A stretch of DNA of 64,000 nt, taken from the NCBI GenBank assembly GCA_030148505.1, contig JASBTI010000001.1:1-64000 (forward strand). The letters are read 5' to 3'. The notes under the pieces were generated by a model, which had not been told where the DNA came from, ran no database searches, and saw only the letters and a list, made by a program, of their open reading frames with translations. Both the position numbers and the translations under genes were made by a program. Below are positions 1 to 9,981 of this stretch, piece after piece (the stretch's first letter is position 1; each line of letters begins with the position of its first letter). This DNA is from Rhodanobacter sp. (lineage in GTDB: Bacteria > Pseudomonadota > Gammaproteobacteria > Xanthomonadales > Rhodanobacteraceae).

Positions 1-135
1 CAATAGCATCATGCATGAAGGCGGCAGCGGCCGATCCGCTGTGGGTGTGAGAGCTTTCAGCTTATCCGCCGTTTGCCGCCTTCACCTATCTCGTTATTCG
101 TCAACACGATCTTTCCCGCTTTCCCGCGATGAACC

Positions 136-162
136 AAAAAAAACCCCGCATCGGCGGGGTTT
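136..162 (-). terminator. Rho-independent terminator of the THX gene
   Basis: Inverted repeat AAACCCCGC / GCGGGGTTT with a short loop. Read on the minus strand it is followed by a run of T. It lies about 25 bases past the THX stop codon. Nothing recognisable is seen in bases 1-130. Confidence 0.85.
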
Positions 163-185
163 CTCTCAACTTCAGCGCTTCCGGC

Positions 186-347
186 TCAAGCAGATTTCTT
201 TTTCGGCGCAGCTTTCTTGGCCGCTGCCGACTTCGTTACGGTCGGCTTGGCACCGACCACAGCCTGCTGTACCACGTGCGCGCGGTTGTTGCCGTAGCTG
301 CCACGATAAATCTTGCCGCGACGGGTCTTGCGATCGCCCTTGCCCAT
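186..347 (-). CDS. 30S ribosomal protein THX (53 aa)
   Basis: A 53-residue, very basic protein beginning MGKGDRKTRRGKIYRG and continuing SYGNNR, the hallmark of the bacterial THX family, which sits in a pocket of the 30S head. The tail is Lys/Ala-rich (AKKAAPKKK). The start is fixed by a strong AAGGAGTT ribosome-binding site at 351-358. A T-tailed terminator follows directly, so it looks monocistronic. Function is taken from the family. It is not related to the MerC/Zur genes upstream apart from sharing their strand. Confidence 0.9.
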   Translation of the reverse strand: MGKGDRKTRRGKIYRGSYGNNRAHVVQQAVVGAKPTVTKSAAAKKAAPKKKSA

Positions 348-434
348 GGGAACTCCTTGGATTATCGAGATGTATGGCCGCCGATCATAACAGCGCCGGG
401 AGGGGGTACGGAATCCCGTGCGAACGGCCGACCT

Positions 435-914
435 TCAATGGCTGCAATGCGGACCATGTACGTGGCCATCGGAGGCGACGCCGCTGAGGCGACACAGATG
501 GTAACGACGGTCGATACGCAGGTTGACGAAGTGTGCCGACGCCAGCAACAGACCGCCACAGGTAACCATGATGCTGTGCACGATGATCGAGTAGTGGCTG
601 ACAAAGGTGACCCCGGTCACCAGCAACAGCAGCCCCGGCGTCGCCAGCATCAGCGGCAGCGCCTCTTGATGCCGGCGATAACCACGGATCAGCGCGAACA
701 GCGCCAGCACACTGGCGAACATCACGAAACCGCGCTCGAAACGATCCGAGGCAAGGAATTCCAGCCCCAGAAACGGCAACAAGGCCAATACGAACGGCAG
801 CAATGCGCAATGAATCGCGCACAGAAACGAAGCCGTTGCACCGACCCGATCCGCCACATGCCACCAGCGGGACTTGCGTACCGGCGCCGAGCTCATCACC
901 ACTGCATTCATCAT
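435..914 (-). CDS. MerC-domain membrane protein, probably zinc-regulated
   Basis: 159 aa with about four hydrophobic segments. Near residues 30-45 is the MerC-type Cys-x-x-x-Cys pair (CAIHCALLPF) followed by a Leu/Phe-rich helix. The C-terminus ends in a His/Cys-rich metal-binding tail (HVHGPHCSH). MerC proteins move mercuric ion across the inner membrane, but no mer operon is present here. The neighbour is zur, and a 19-bp Zur-box-like palindrome lies about 46 bp upstream of the start codon. A role in zinc handling under Zur control is therefore inferred. Two adjacent ATG codons (MMNAV) make the exact start uncertain by one residue. Confidence 0.8.
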   Translation of the reverse strand: MMNAVVMSSAPVRKSRWWHVADRVGATASFLCAIHCALLPFVLALLPFLGLEFLASDRFERGFVMFASVLALFALIRGYRRHQEALPLMLATPGLLLLVTGVTFVSHYSIIVHSIMVTCGGLLLASAHFVNLRIDRRYHLCRLSGVASDGHVHGPHCSH

Positions 915-959
915 GATCTTCCGCTATCGCCATGAGGGCGACTCTGCTGCATTCCGATG

Positions 960-978
960 AATGTTACTTTATAACATT
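960..978 (-). promoter_or_regulatory. Candidate Zur box upstream of the MerC-domain gene
   Basis: The 19-mer AATGTTACTTTATAACATT is nearly a perfect palindrome around base 969: the outer AATGTTA/TAACATT arms match exactly. It closely resembles the gammaproteobacterial Zur operator core (GTTATA...TATAAC). It lies between zur and the MerC gene, in the MerC promoter position. Binding is inferred. Confidence 0.75.
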
Positions 979-1093
979 ACGAAATACCATCACTGCGGCG
1001 TTGCCGCGCAGCAGCGTAAGGCCGGGCGAATACCGATGGGCCAATAAGAGTCGGGAGGCTGTAGGCTGAAACGGCCGGCGAAACAACTGGCGC

Positions 1094-1603
1094 TCAGTCT
1101 TTGCGGCAGTGTTTGCAGGTGCCGTGGACTTCCAGCGTCTGCGCCTGCGGGCGGAAACCCAGCGCCTCGGCCTGCATTTCGATGAGGTCGGCAACCCTTT
1201 CGTCGCAGACCTCCTCGGCACTGGAGCAGGTATCGCAGATCAGAAAAGGTACCTGATGCGCATCCGCTGGATGGTGGCAGGAGACAAACGCGTTGATCGA
1301 TTCCAGCTTGTGGATGAATCCGTTCTGCAACAGGAAGTCGAGCGCCCGGTAAACCGTTGGTGGCGCCGCGTTACCGTGCTTCTGGCGCAACAGGTCGAGC
1401 AAGTCGTACGCTTTGATCGGCTTGCGGATGGAGGCAATCAGCTCCAGCACTTCCCGGCGCAGCGGGGTCAGGCGCAGGCCCCGCTCCTCGCTGGCATGCT
1501 CCACTGCACGCACGAAGCCCTTGGCATCGCAATGATGCGGGTGATGCGCGTGCAGGTTGTCGACCGCTTCGTGACTCAAATTTTCCACCTCGGATGACAT
1601 CAT
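1094..1603 (-). CDS. zur: Fur-family zinc uptake regulator Zur
   Basis: 169 aa. The winged-helix segment with YDLLDLLR, PPTVYRALDFLL and GFIHKLES matches the E. coli Zur pattern better than Fur. Structural zinc is expected at the CDTC and CKHC pairs, with His residues in SCHHPADAH as sensing ligands. The N-terminus carries an unusual His-rich stretch (LHAHHPHHCD) that may add metal binding. Zur represses zinc acquisition genes when zinc-loaded. The gene precedes the MerC-domain gene on the same strand, with a Zur-box candidate between them. A second ATG one codon downstream is possible. Confidence 0.88.
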   Translation of the reverse strand: MMSSEVENLSHEAVDNLHAHHPHHCDAKGFVRAVEHASEERGLRLTPLRREVLELIASIRKPIKAYDLLDLLRQKHGNAAPPTVYRALDFLLQNGFIHKLESINAFVSCHHPADAHQVPFLICDTCSSAEEVCDERVADLIEMQAEALGFRPQAQTLEVHGTCKHCRKD

Positions 1604-1631
1604 ACACCGTGGCGTCGCTGATCCCTCGAGA

Positions 1632-1910
1632 TCAGCGCGGCAACGGCGGCGGCTGTACCCGGGGCACCGGACGCGCTTTCAGCAGGACGACCAGCCAACC
1701 GACCGGCCCCAGCACCCACGACCATACGATGCCCTCGAGCAGGCGTCCGCGCCACCAACCCAGCAGCGCACCCACTGCGACGAACAGCAGGTTCCACCAG
1801 AACATGGCCACCCAGGGCACCATGTTCAACAGGTTGAGAAAAATATGCCAGAACGCCCCCGCTGTGCCGGGATCGACACCTTGCATGGCGCGCGCGAGCC
1901 ATTCATTCAT
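1632..1910 (-). CDS. Small hypothetical membrane protein
   Basis: 92 aa with two strongly hydrophobic segments, about residues 25-50 (FLNLLNMVPWVAMFWWNLLF) and 58-78 (the IVWSWVLGPVGWLVVLL region), a short arginine-bearing loop between them, and a Pro-rich tail. It probably spans the inner membrane twice. It lies 28 bp upstream of zur on the same strand and 34 bp after gltX, so all three may be cotranscribed. I do not recognise the family. Confidence 0.6.
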   Translation of the reverse strand: MNEWLARAMQGVDPGTAGAFWHIFLNLLNMVPWVAMFWWNLLFVAVGALLGWWRGRLLEGIVWSWVLGPVGWLVVLLKARPVPRVQPPPLPR

Positions 1911-1944
1911 GGCCGGATCGGCGACTCGGCAAAATCACCATCGC

Positions 1945-3345
1945 TCAGTCCCGCGCCCGGTCCAGCGCAGCATCCACACGTCTCAGCGCCTCCTCGCGGC
2001 CGGTCAGATAGATGGTATGGTCGATCGACGGAGATACCTGGGTGCCGGTCATCGCCACCCGCAGCGGCTGGGCGATCTTGCCCATGCCCAGCTCCAGTTT
2101 CGCAGCCAGTTGTTCAATTACCCGGTGGATGGCTTCAGGCTCCCACGGGCAATCGGCCAGCAAGTGCCTGGCGGTTTCCAACACAACGATCGCGCTTTGA
2201 CTCTTGAGGTGCTTGGCCACGGCCTTTTCGTCCCAGTCGACGATCGGCCCGAACCAGATGCGGGCGCGCTCGGCCATTTCCTTGAGTGTATGCACGCGAT
2301 CGCGCAACGCCACGATCACCGCCGCCGGGTCCGGCCCCCGCCTACAGTCGATGCCGGTCCGTTCCAGATGCCAGCGGAATTCCGTTGCCAGTGCCTGGGG
2401 GTCCTCGGTCTTCAGATAGTGCTGGTTGAGCCACGCCAGCTTTTCGGTATCGAAGCGCGAGGCGGCCTTGTTGACGTCGGCGATATCGAACAAGGCGATC
2501 ATCTGTTCCGGCGAGAAAATCTCCTGATCCCCGTGCGACCAGCCCAGACGCACCAGATAGTTGAGCAGCGCGTGCGGCAGAAAGCCGTCGGCACGGTAGT
2601 CCATCACGCTGACCGCGCTGGTGCGCTTGGAAAGCTTCTTGCCCTCCTTGTCCAGGATCATCGGCAGATGGGCAAATTCCGGCACCGGGGCACCGAGCGC
2701 CTGGTAGATGTTGATCTGCCGCGGCGTATTGTTGACGTGGTCGTCACCACGAATCACTTCGGTGATGCCCATGTCGATATCGTCGACCACGACCGCGAAG
2801 TTGTAGGTCGGCCAGCCATCCGAGCGGAAGATCACCAGATCGTCGAGCTCGGCGTTGGCCCACTCCACCCGGCCCTTCACCTTGTCCTCGAACACCACCG
2901 TGCCTTCGGTCGGGTTGCGAAAGCGGATGACCCGATTCGGGTCATCCCGCAGCGGTTCGTTGCGATCGCGGTAGTAACCGTTGTAGCGGGGCTTTTCGCC
3001 CTTGGCCATCGCCGCTTCGCGCATCGCCTCGATTGCCTCCTTGCTTTCGTAGGCGTAGTACGCTTTGCCAGCCGCCACCAGTTCGTCGGCCACCTCCCTG
3101 TATCGCTCCAGTCGCTGAGTCTGGTAGAACGGGCCTTCGTCCGGCTGCAGACCGAGCCACTGCATGGCGTCCAGGATCGCCTGTACGGCAGCCTCGGTGG
3201 AGCGTTCCCGATCGGTATCTTCGATGCGCAGCACGAACTCGCCACCGCGGCGGCGCGATTCCAGCCAGCAATACAAGGCGGTGCGGGCACCGCCAATGTG
3301 CAGGAAACCGGTGGGACTGGGAGCAAAGCGCGTGCGTACGGTCAT
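1945..3345 (-). CDS. gltX: Glutamyl-tRNA synthetase
   Basis: 466 aa, the normal length for a class I GluRS charging tRNA-Glu in the cytoplasm. The ATP-binding HIGH motif appears as [12 protein letters not shown] near residue 10 and the KMSKS loop as KKLSKRTS near residue 240. The start is set at MTVRTRFAP, where homologues begin. An in-frame ATG at 3375 would add ten residues but has no better ribosome-binding site and would overlap the divergent gene. The divergent outer-membrane gene begins only 28 bp away, so each promoter must lie close to or inside the other's coding start. Confidence 0.95.
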   Translation of the reverse strand: MTVRTRFAPSPTGFLHIGGARTALYCWLESRRRGGEFVLRIEDTDRERSTEAAVQAILDAMQWLGLQPDEGPFYQTQRLERYREVADELVAAGKAYYAYESKEAIEAMREAAMAKGEKPRYNGYYRDRNEPLRDDPNRVIRFRNPTEGTVVFEDKVKGRVEWANAELDDLVIFRSDGWPTYNFAVVVDDIDMGITEVIRGDDHVNNTPRQINIYQALGAPVPEFAHLPMILDKEGKKLSKRTSAVSVMDYRADGFLPHALLNYLVRLGWSHGDQEIFSPEQMIALFDIADVNKAASRFDTEKLAWLNQHYLKTEDPQALATEFRWHLERTGIDCRRGPDPAAVIVALRDRVHTLKEMAERARIWFGPIVDWDEKAVAKHLKSQSAIVVLETARHLLADCPWEPEAIHRVIEQLAAKLELGMGKIAQPLRVAMTGTQVSPSIDHTIYLTGREEALRRVDAALDRARD

Positions 3346-3373
3346 GAATTTTTGCAATATGCGAAGTGAAGCC

Positions 3374-4183
3374 ATGGATTTTAGCCGATACGCGGACGCG
3401 CAACCGCCCGATCGTCGCCTGCGACAACCGGCGCGGGTGGTCGCCCTGCTCCTGAGCCTGTGGCTCGCCCTGCCCGCGCATGCCGCCAACCCCGGCTACG
3501 ATCGCCCGGGGTATGGCTTCAACCCCGCTGTCCTGGGTGCCGGCGACATCACCATCGAACAGGGGCTTCCCGACTGGAGCGACGATCGTCACGGTGGCGT
3601 GCGCAGCTCGCTGTACACTGCCGACAGCCTGCTGCGGATCGGCCTTGGCGGCCCGCTGGAGCTGCAACTGGGTAGCTCACCGTACAACCTCCTTCGACTG
3701 ACCGGCGCCGGCACCAACTACACGCGACATGGTCGCGGCGACAGTCAGCTCGGGCTCAAGCTGGCCCTCCCATCGAGCATTCCCCGCTTCAGCTGGGGCC
3801 TGCTGAGCAGCGTCGAATTCACCGACGGCGCACCGGACTTCCGCAACCAACGGCGCCACTATCTGCTCGGCCTGGAGCTGAACCTGCAGGCAAACGCCAG
3901 TAACGCGCTGGGAGCCTATATCGAAAACGTGCGTGCAGGCGGCAAAACCAGCACCACGTTGGCCTTAAGCGACGGCTTTGCCCTGACCCGACGCCTGACG
4001 ATCTATGCGCAAACCGCGCTGTTGCATCTGGCCGGACAAGGCAGCGGCTGCCTCGCTGGCACCGGTCTGGCCTGGATGGTCACGCCCCGTGTGCAGCTGG
4101 ACACCGGCGTCGACCGTCGACTCGGCGGCGTTGCCAGCCGCTGGCAGGGCCATCTCGGCGTATCGGTCTACTTCGGCAGATAA
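3374..4183 (+). CDS. Putative outer-membrane beta-barrel transporter
   Basis: 269 aa. The N-terminus has a positive stretch, a hydrophobic run ([13 protein letters not shown]) and an AHA-A cleavage site, so export is likely. The mature part begins with a segment typical of the phenol-degradation MetA-like transporter family ([13 protein letters not shown]) and shows alternating beta-strand patterns to the end (VSVYFGR), with a terminal aromatic-basic residue pair. Substrate unknown. The ATG at 3374 overlaps an alternative upstream gltX start on the other strand. Confidence 0.65.
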   Translation: MDFSRYADAQPPDRRLRQPARVVALLLSLWLALPAHAANPGYDRPGYGFNPAVLGAGDITIEQGLPDWSDDRHGGVRSSLYTADSLLRIGLGGPLELQLGSSPYNLLRLTGAGTNYTRHGRGDSQLGLKLALPSSIPRFSWGLLSSVEFTDGAPDFRNQRRHYLLGLELNLQANASNALGAYIENVRAGGKTSTTLALSDGFALTRRLTIYAQTALLHLAGQGSGCLAGTGLAWMVTPRVQLDTGVDRRLGGVASRWQGHLGVSVYFGR

Positions 4184-4197
4184 GCCCCGTTTCCGGA

Positions 4198-4632
4198 TCA
4201 CTCGACGTGGACAGTGATCCTCTTCGATACCAGCGCCGGGACAAAGGGCACATGGTGGGCATCGGCCAGCTCCAGCTGCAAGGTATGCGTGCCGGGCTTC
4301 AAGGTAAGCGATGTCTCAGTCTGGCCCCCACCGAAGTGCAAGTGCCGGCTATCGTTCGGAATCGGGGCGCCCGCCGGTGGCAGCTGCTTCACGTCGATCA
4401 GCAGGTGATGATGACCGGTACGCGGCCGGTTCACCCCGGCCGGCGCAACACCCATGCCGCGTAAACCAAAACGCACGCTCACCTGGCGACCGACCGTCGC
4501 GCCGTCAGCGGGAGAGATGATGTAGACCGAGGCGCCATCAGGCGCCGCGGAACCCGGCAAACCGACCTCGTCGGCAGCGACTGCGACCGTGCACAATCCA
4601 GTCAGGACCACTGCAAGCAGCGTGCGTTTCAT
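4198..4632 (-). CDS. DUF4399-type secreted protein
   Basis: 144 aa from MKRTLLAVVL, with a signal peptide ending near AVAA. The mature domain contains the DUF4399 signatures: ISPADGATV, then a TGHHHLLIDV segment, the LHFGGGQTE block and LKPGTHTLQL. Family function is unknown; the fold is presumably a periplasmic beta-sandwich. The start is chosen from the GGAGAG ribosome-binding site and the signal peptide. It converges with the outer-membrane gene, leaving 14 bp between stops. Confidence 0.8.
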   Translation of the reverse strand: MKRTLLAVVLTGLCTVAVAADEVGLPGSAAPDGASVYIISPADGATVGRQVSVRFGLRGMGVAPAGVNRPRTGHHHLLIDVKQLPPAGAPIPNDSRHLHFGGGQTETSLTLKPGTHTLQLELADAHHVPFVPALVSKRITVHVE

Positions 4633-4807
4633 CAGCGCTCTCCGGTGACGGGAGAGCCCAGTGTAGGCGTCTGCTGCCGGCAATGCACATATGCCACCGC
4701 ACCACCCTTCAGCACGCCGCCGGCGAACGTCACCGCGGCGTCATCCCGTCGACATGCCGGCGCAACGCCGCCCATTCAAGCTAGGCCAAGCCAGCACAGG
4801 TACCGTC

Positions 4808-5968
4808 ATGCGCATCGGCATCGTCAGCGAAACGTATCCCCCGGAAATCAATGGCGTGGCACTGACCGTGCACAGCCTGGCAAGCGGCCTGGCCGGTCGC
4901 GGTCATGAGGTCGACCTGATTCGGCCCCGGCAACCGCAAGCCACCAACATCGAACCCGGTATCGAGGTATTCGATGTCCGCGGCGGTGCCCTTCCCGGCT
5001 ATCCTGGCCTTCGATTCGGCCTGCCTGCGGGGCACAGCTTACGTCAGCGCTGGATTCGGCGACGTCCCAATGCCATCTATGTCGCCACCGAGGGGCCGCT
5101 CGGCTGGTCTGCGATGCGTACCGCAACCAGCATGGGCATACCGGTCAGCAGTGGTTTTCATACCCGCTTTGACAGCTACGCCGGCCACTATGGCATCGGT
5201 TGGCTAGCGCCCCTGGTCCGCAGCTACCTGCGGCGGTTCCATCGCCGCGCTTCCGCCACGCTGGTTCCCACCGATGCGCTGGCCCGTGAGCTGCTTGCAT
5301 TGGGTATCGACAATGCGCGTGTGCTACGTCGTGCCGTCGACACCCGGCTGTTCTGCCCGACTCGGCGTGATGAAGGTTTGCGGTGCGAATGGGGCATCGA
5401 TGCCAACACCCCAGCCGTCTTGTATGTCGGGCGTCTTGCCCCTGAAAAGAACCTGGGGTTGGCGGTCGAAACCTTCCGCGCCATTCAGCGACAGATACCC
5501 CAGGCTCGTTACGTCTGGGTTGGCGACGGTCCGGCGCGTGAATCGCTGGAGGCGGCCAACCCGGACTTCATCTTTGCCGGCGTGCAGAGAGGTGAAGCAC
5601 TGGCCCGATACTACGCCACAGCCGACCTGTTCCTGTTCCCCAGCCTCAGCGAAACCTTTGGCAACGTGATACTCGAAGCGCTCGCCGCGGGCTTGCCGGT
5701 GGTGGCGTATGCCGAAGGCGCTGCTCGCGAACACCTGGTCGATGGGATCAATGGCTATTGCATCGAGTCCGGCCGGGGCGATGCCTTCGTCGAGGCCGGC
5801 ATCAGGCTGGCCGGAAACCCGGCACTGATCCGCCACATGGGGCGGGCCGCGCGTGCCAGCATCGTCCGGCTCTCGCCCGATGCGGTGATCGGTGATTTCG
5901 AAAACCTGTTGCGCGACATGGTCAAGGAGAATCCGCATGAACATGCCGTTGATGCCGCCCACGCCTGA
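4808..5968 (+). CDS. GT4-family glycosyltransferase
   Basis: 386 aa. The N-terminal Rossmann domain opens MRIGIVSETYPPEINGVA with the glycine-rich acceptor loop typical of SqdX/MgtA-like sugar transferases. The C-terminal donor domain has VGRLAPEKN, GDGPARESLE and the E-x7-E signature SETFGNVILEALAAGLPVV. It probably transfers a nucleotide-activated sugar to a lipid or polysaccharide acceptor at the inner face of the membrane; the acceptor is not identifiable. Its 3' end overlaps the PAP2 gene by 32 bp, indicating an operon. In-frame codons upstream of 4808 do not look family-like, so the start is placed at MRIGIV. Confidence 0.88.
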   Translation: MRIGIVSETYPPEINGVALTVHSLASGLAGRGHEVDLIRPRQPQATNIEPGIEVFDVRGGALPGYPGLRFGLPAGHSLRQRWIRRRPNAIYVATEGPLGWSAMRTATSMGIPVSSGFHTRFDSYAGHYGIGWLAPLVRSYLRRFHRRASATLVPTDALARELLALGIDNARVLRRAVDTRLFCPTRRDEGLRCEWGIDANTPAVLYVGRLAPEKNLGLAVETFRAIQRQIPQARYVWVGDGPARESLEAANPDFIFAGVQRGEALARYYATADLFLFPSLSETFGNVILEALAAGLPVVAYAEGAAREHLVDGINGYCIESGRGDAFVEAGIRLAGNPALIRHMGRAARASIVRLSPDAVIGDFENLLRDMVKENPHEHAVDAAHA

Positions 5969-6509
5969 GCTTTCACTGGGGCCGCGCTTCGCCCTCGATT
6001 ACCGCGTCTGCGTTCTCGCCAACCGCTGGGGCACCCGCCGCGCGGTCGGCTTGTTCTTCGGTGCCGTGAGCCGACTCGGCGACGGTCTCTTCTGGTACGC
6101 CCTGATGATCGGCCTGATCCTGGTCGAGGGATACCGGGGACTGTGGGCTGCCGCACACATGGCCGCAACCGGACTGATCGCCTTGCTGCTGTATCGCCAG
6201 TTGAAACGCTGGACGCAACGACCACGTCCGTACCGAGTCTGCCCAGGTGTGATCGCCCACGTGCCTCCACTGGACGAGTTCAGCTTTCCTTCCGGGCATA
6301 CCTTGCAGGCAGTCAGTTTCAGCTTCGTCGCGCTGGCGTGGTTTCCGCAACTGACACCGCTTTTGCTGACCTTTACCGCGCTGGTCGCCGTCTCACGGGT
6401 CATTCTGGGTTTGCACTACCCCAGCGATGTGCTGGCCGCGGTCGCCCTTGGCAGTGGACTGGGCGCATCATCGCTATGGCTGCTGTCGTTGGCGACGAGC
6501 CTGGGCTGA
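5937..6509 (+). CDS. PAP2-family membrane phosphatase
   Basis: 190 aa with about five membrane segments. All three PAP2 motifs are visible: KRWTQRPRP, PSGHT, and SRVILGLHYPSD with the catalytic His. Such enzymes remove phosphate from lipid substrates such as phosphatidic acid, PG-phosphate or undecaprenyl diphosphate. Translation starts inside the glycosyltransferase gene, preceded by AAGGAGA at 5924-5930. The pairing suggests the two act on the same lipid-linked substrate; that is inference. Confidence 0.88.
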   Translation: MNMPLMPPTPELSLGPRFALDYRVCVLANRWGTRRAVGLFFGAVSRLGDGLFWYALMIGLILVEGYRGLWAAAHMAATGLIALLLYRQLKRWTQRPRPYRVCPGVIAHVPPLDEFSFPSGHTLQAVSFSFVALAWFPQLTPLLLTFTALVAVSRVILGLHYPSDVLAAVALGSGLGASSLWLLSLATSLG

Positions 6510-6587
6510 GTCAGCTTTACCGCATCGCCATGGACACAATCTGCTCATGCCGTCACAAGCGTGTGGGCATTCAATGAGATAGCTATC

Positions 6588-6634
6588 TTGTCCACAAGCT
6601 TTACCGGCAATGCTCCACATCGCCTGTGGAAAAC
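6588..6634. repeat. 47-bp DnaA-box-like module, copy 1
   Basis: Begins TTGTCCACA (6588-6596) and ends TGTGGAAAAC (6625-6634). A third site (CTCCACA) ends 32 bases into the module. TTGTCCACA is one mismatch from the DnaA box TTATCCACA, and the last element is an inverted TTTTCCACA. Part of a three-copy array. Confidence 0.85.
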
Positions 6635-6712
6635 GGCATCCCACCGCTGCCGCACTGAGCAAAAAGACACCGATCCGTAGCAAGTGACTGTCGACAAAGG
6701 TGACTTCGCGGC

Positions 6713-6759
6713 TTGTCCACAGGCTTGCCGGACGGCTGTGCACAATGGCTGTGGAAAAC
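6713..6759. repeat. 47-bp DnaA-box-like module, copy 2
   Basis: Same architecture and exact length as copy 1: TTGTCCACA at 6713-6721, central TGTGCACAA at 6737-6745 (a near-match to the DnaA box on both strands), and TGTGGAAAAC at 6750-6759. Confidence 0.85.
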
Positions 6760-6812
6760 TCCTCCGCGATCGACGGCCGCACTAGGCGTCGGTACGCACA
6801 AAACACCATGAT

Positions 6813-6837
6813 GCGCTGGGTAATTCCTGCCCAGCGC
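6813..6837. other. Perfect hairpin in the convergent gap
   Basis: GCGCTGGG (6813-6820) and CCCAGCGC (6830-6837) pair perfectly around a 9-base loop. There is no following T run, so it is at best a weak terminator for either converging gene. Confidence 0.55.
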
Positions 6838-6873
6838 GTCACAAGTCATTGAACGGAAAGTCGCCTGCACGCG

Positions 6874-6920
6874 TTGTCCACAGGGCTTGCCACAAGGCTT
6901 CCACAGCCGCTGTGGAAAAC
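6874..6920. repeat. 47-bp DnaA-box-like module, copy 3
   Basis: TTGTCCACA at 6874-6882, central TTCCACA ending at module base 32, and TGTGGAAAAC at 6911-6920. It ends 11 bp from the accD stop. The rest of the 6510-6931 gap holds no gene I can support. Confidence 0.85.
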
Positions 6921-6931
6921 CTGTCACTTCC

Positions 6932-7804
<873 letters not shown>

Positions 7805-7847
7805 ATCACCTCAAACGTTGCTGACCTGAAACGGCCAGAGGACCGTT

Positions 7848-8648
7848 TCAGTGAGTGTCGAGCGCACTGCGGATCGGCTGCAGGATATCCCGTACACGAC
7901 CGACAATTTCGTCCGGCCCCTTGGCGCCTGCCAACCGTCCAACCAACGCGCTGCCGATAACCACGGCATCGGCAAATCCGGCGATCTCCTTCGCGCTTTG
8001 TGCATTACGCACGCCAAAGCCCACCGCTACCGGCACCGTGGCGCGGGCCCGGACATCTGCCACGCGTGCGGCGATGTCGTGGGTACTGAGGCTCCCCGCA
8101 CCGGTAATGCCGGCAAACGACACATAATACAGGAAGCCCTCAGCCGACTCGCACAACCTCACCATACGCCCAGGTGCGGTAGTCGGCGCAGCCAGCAGAA
8201 TTTGTTGCAGGCCGGCCTGACGCAAGGGCTGCAACACGGCCGCTTCCTCGAGCGGGCAGTCCACCAGCAGTACGCCATCCACCCCCGCCTGAACGGCTTC
8301 CCGGGCAAAGCGCTCGTAGCCGTGGATCTCGATCGGATTCAGGTAACCCATCAGCACGATCGGTGTCTCGGCATCGCGGGTGCGAAACGCCGTCACCCAG
8401 CCCAGTACTTCGGCGAGACCGACGCCACGGGCGATGGCGCGTTCGCTGGCATGCTGGATCACCGGACCGTCAGCCATCGGATCGGAAAACGGAATCCCCA
8501 ACTCGATCAGGTCGGCACCGGCGTCGACCAGGGCATGCATCAAGGTGACCATGTGCTCGGGCGAGGGGTCGCCCGCGGTGACGAACGGAATGAGCCCGGT
8601 ACGTCCGGTGGCTTTCAGTGCGGCAAAGCGCCTATCGATACGGCTCAT
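7848..8648 (-). CDS. trpA: Tryptophan synthase alpha chain
   Basis: 266 aa TIM barrel that cleaves indole-3-glycerol phosphate. The catalytic Glu and Asp lie in [16 protein letters not shown], and the phosphate-binding loop is seen near [11 protein letters not shown]. Its start overlaps the trpB stop by four bases (ATGA), so the subunits are translationally coupled, as expected for the alpha2-beta2 complex. Confidence 0.96.
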   Translation of the reverse strand: MSRIDRRFAALKATGRTGLIPFVTAGDPSPEHMVTLMHALVDAGADLIELGIPFSDPMADGPVIQHASERAIARGVGLAEVLGWVTAFRTRDAETPIVLMGYLNPIEIHGYERFAREAVQAGVDGVLLVDCPLEEAAVLQPLRQAGLQQILLAAPTTAPGRMVRLCESAEGFLYYVSFAGITGAGSLSTHDIAARVADVRARATVPVAVGFGVRNAQSAKEIAGFADAVVIGSALVGRLAGAKGPDEIVGRVRDILQPIRSALDTH

Positions 8649-9856
8649 ACTTCGACTCCCTCACATGCCGCGATGGTATGCACGTCCTTGTCGCCACGCC
8701 CTGACAGGTTGCACAACACCATGCCGTCGCTGGGCAGCTCGCGTGCCAGCTTCATTGCCTGCGCCACGGCGTGACTCGACTCCAGCGCGGCCAGAATGCC
8801 TTCGGTTCGCGCCAGCAGATGGAACGCTTCCATTGCCTCCTCATCGCTAACGCCGACATATTCCGCGCGGCCGGCGTCCTTCAGATAAGCATGCTCGGGG
8901 CCGACACCGGGATAGTCCAGGCCCGCAGAAATCGAATGGGTCTCGGCGATCTGGCCATTGTCGTCGCACAATACGTAGGTGCGATTGCCATGCAGCACGC
9001 CGGGGCGCCCGGCTGCGAGCGAAGCGGCGTGATGCCCCGAGGCAATGCCCTCACCTCCCCCCTCCGCGCCGACGATGCGCACCTGCGCATCGTTGAGGAA
9101 CGCATGAAACAGGCCGATCGCATTGGAACCTCCGCCGACGCATGCGGTCAGCACGTCCGGTAGACGGCCGTATTCTTCCAGCATCTGCGCGCGTGCTTCG
9201 CGTCCGACGATGGCGTTGAAGTCGCGCACCATCATCGGATACGGATGCGGCCCGGCTACCGTACCGATGATGTAGAAGGTATCGGCGACATTGGTGACCC
9301 AGTCGCGCATCGCCTCGTTCAAGGCATCCTTCAATGTCTTCGAACCGGAGGTCACTGGCACCACCTCGGCGCCAAGCAGCTTCATGCGGTAGACGTTGAT
9401 CTTCTGCCGCTCGATGTCGACCGCCCCCATGTAGACCACGCACTTCAGACCCAGCCGAGCCGCCACCGTGGCACTGGCCACGCCATGCTGGCCGGCTCCC
9501 GTCTCGGCGATGATGCGCGGCTTGCCCATGCGCTTGGCGACCAAGGCCTGGCCGACCGTATTGTTGATCTTGTGCGCGCCGGTATGGTTGAGATCCTCGC
9601 GCTTGAGGAGGATTCGCGCCCCGCCGATATGCTGCGACAAGCGTTCGGCATGATAGATGGGGCTGGGGCGACCGACATAATGCTTGAGATCGCGGTCGAG
9701 TTCGGCGATGAACGCCGGATCGTCGCGCAAACGCTCATAGGCTTCAGTCAGTTCGGCCAGCGGTGCCATCAAGGTTTCCGCCACATACTGTCCGCCGAAG
9801 TCGCCGAAGCGGCCATGGGCATCGGGCCAGCGCTGGAAGTCCTGGGTGCTCGACAT
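8645..9856 (-). CDS. trpB: Tryptophan synthase beta chain
   Basis: 403 aa PLP enzyme condensing indole with serine. The PLP lysine lies in [11 protein letters not shown] near residue 90, and the phosphate loop is [10 protein letters not shown]. It is first in trpB-trpA-accD and is transcribed away from a LysR gene that starts 125 bp away, the arrangement seen with TrpI and trpBA in pseudomonads. Control by that regulator and indoleglycerol phosphate is a reasonable inference. Confidence 0.96.
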   Translation of the reverse strand: MSSTQDFQRWPDAHGRFGDFGGQYVAETLMAPLAELTEAYERLRDDPAFIAELDRDLKHYVGRPSPIYHAERLSQHIGGARILLKREDLNHTGAHKINNTVGQALVAKRMGKPRIIAETGAGQHGVASATVAARLGLKCVVYMGAVDIERQKINVYRMKLLGAEVVPVTSGSKTLKDALNEAMRDWVTNVADTFYIIGTVAGPHPYPMMVRDFNAIVGREARAQMLEEYGRLPDVLTACVGGGSNAIGLFHAFLNDAQVRIVGAEGGGEGIASGHHAASLAAGRPGVLHGNRTYVLCDDNGQIAETHSISAGLDYPGVGPEHAYLKDAGRAEYVGVSDEEAMEAFHLLARTEGILAALESSHAVAQAMKLARELPSDGMVLCNLSGRGDKDVHTIAACEGVEV

Positions 9857-9981
9857 GCAATTATCCTGTGCGAAAAACTGAGGTACGATGTGAGTTGGAT
9901 CTGGATTTTATCCCACGATAACGGAACTTTCGCGCAGTAAAAAGCGATAAAATCATCAGAACATGTCAGTAAAAATCACCT

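Noticed and set aside
129-935. 268-aa plus-strand open frame across the THX and MerC genes
   Set aside because: It is antisense to two genes with clear family signatures, is full of Gln/Arg/His low-complexity, and has no domain.
1594-3369. 591-aa plus-strand open frame
   Set aside because: Antisense of gltX; its His/Arg/Gln-rich composition is typical of the opposite strand of a GC-rich gene.
6588-6920. Chromosomal origin of replication
   Set aside because: No dnaA, dnaN or gyrB nearby and no AT-rich unwinding region; a titration or other site is more plausible.
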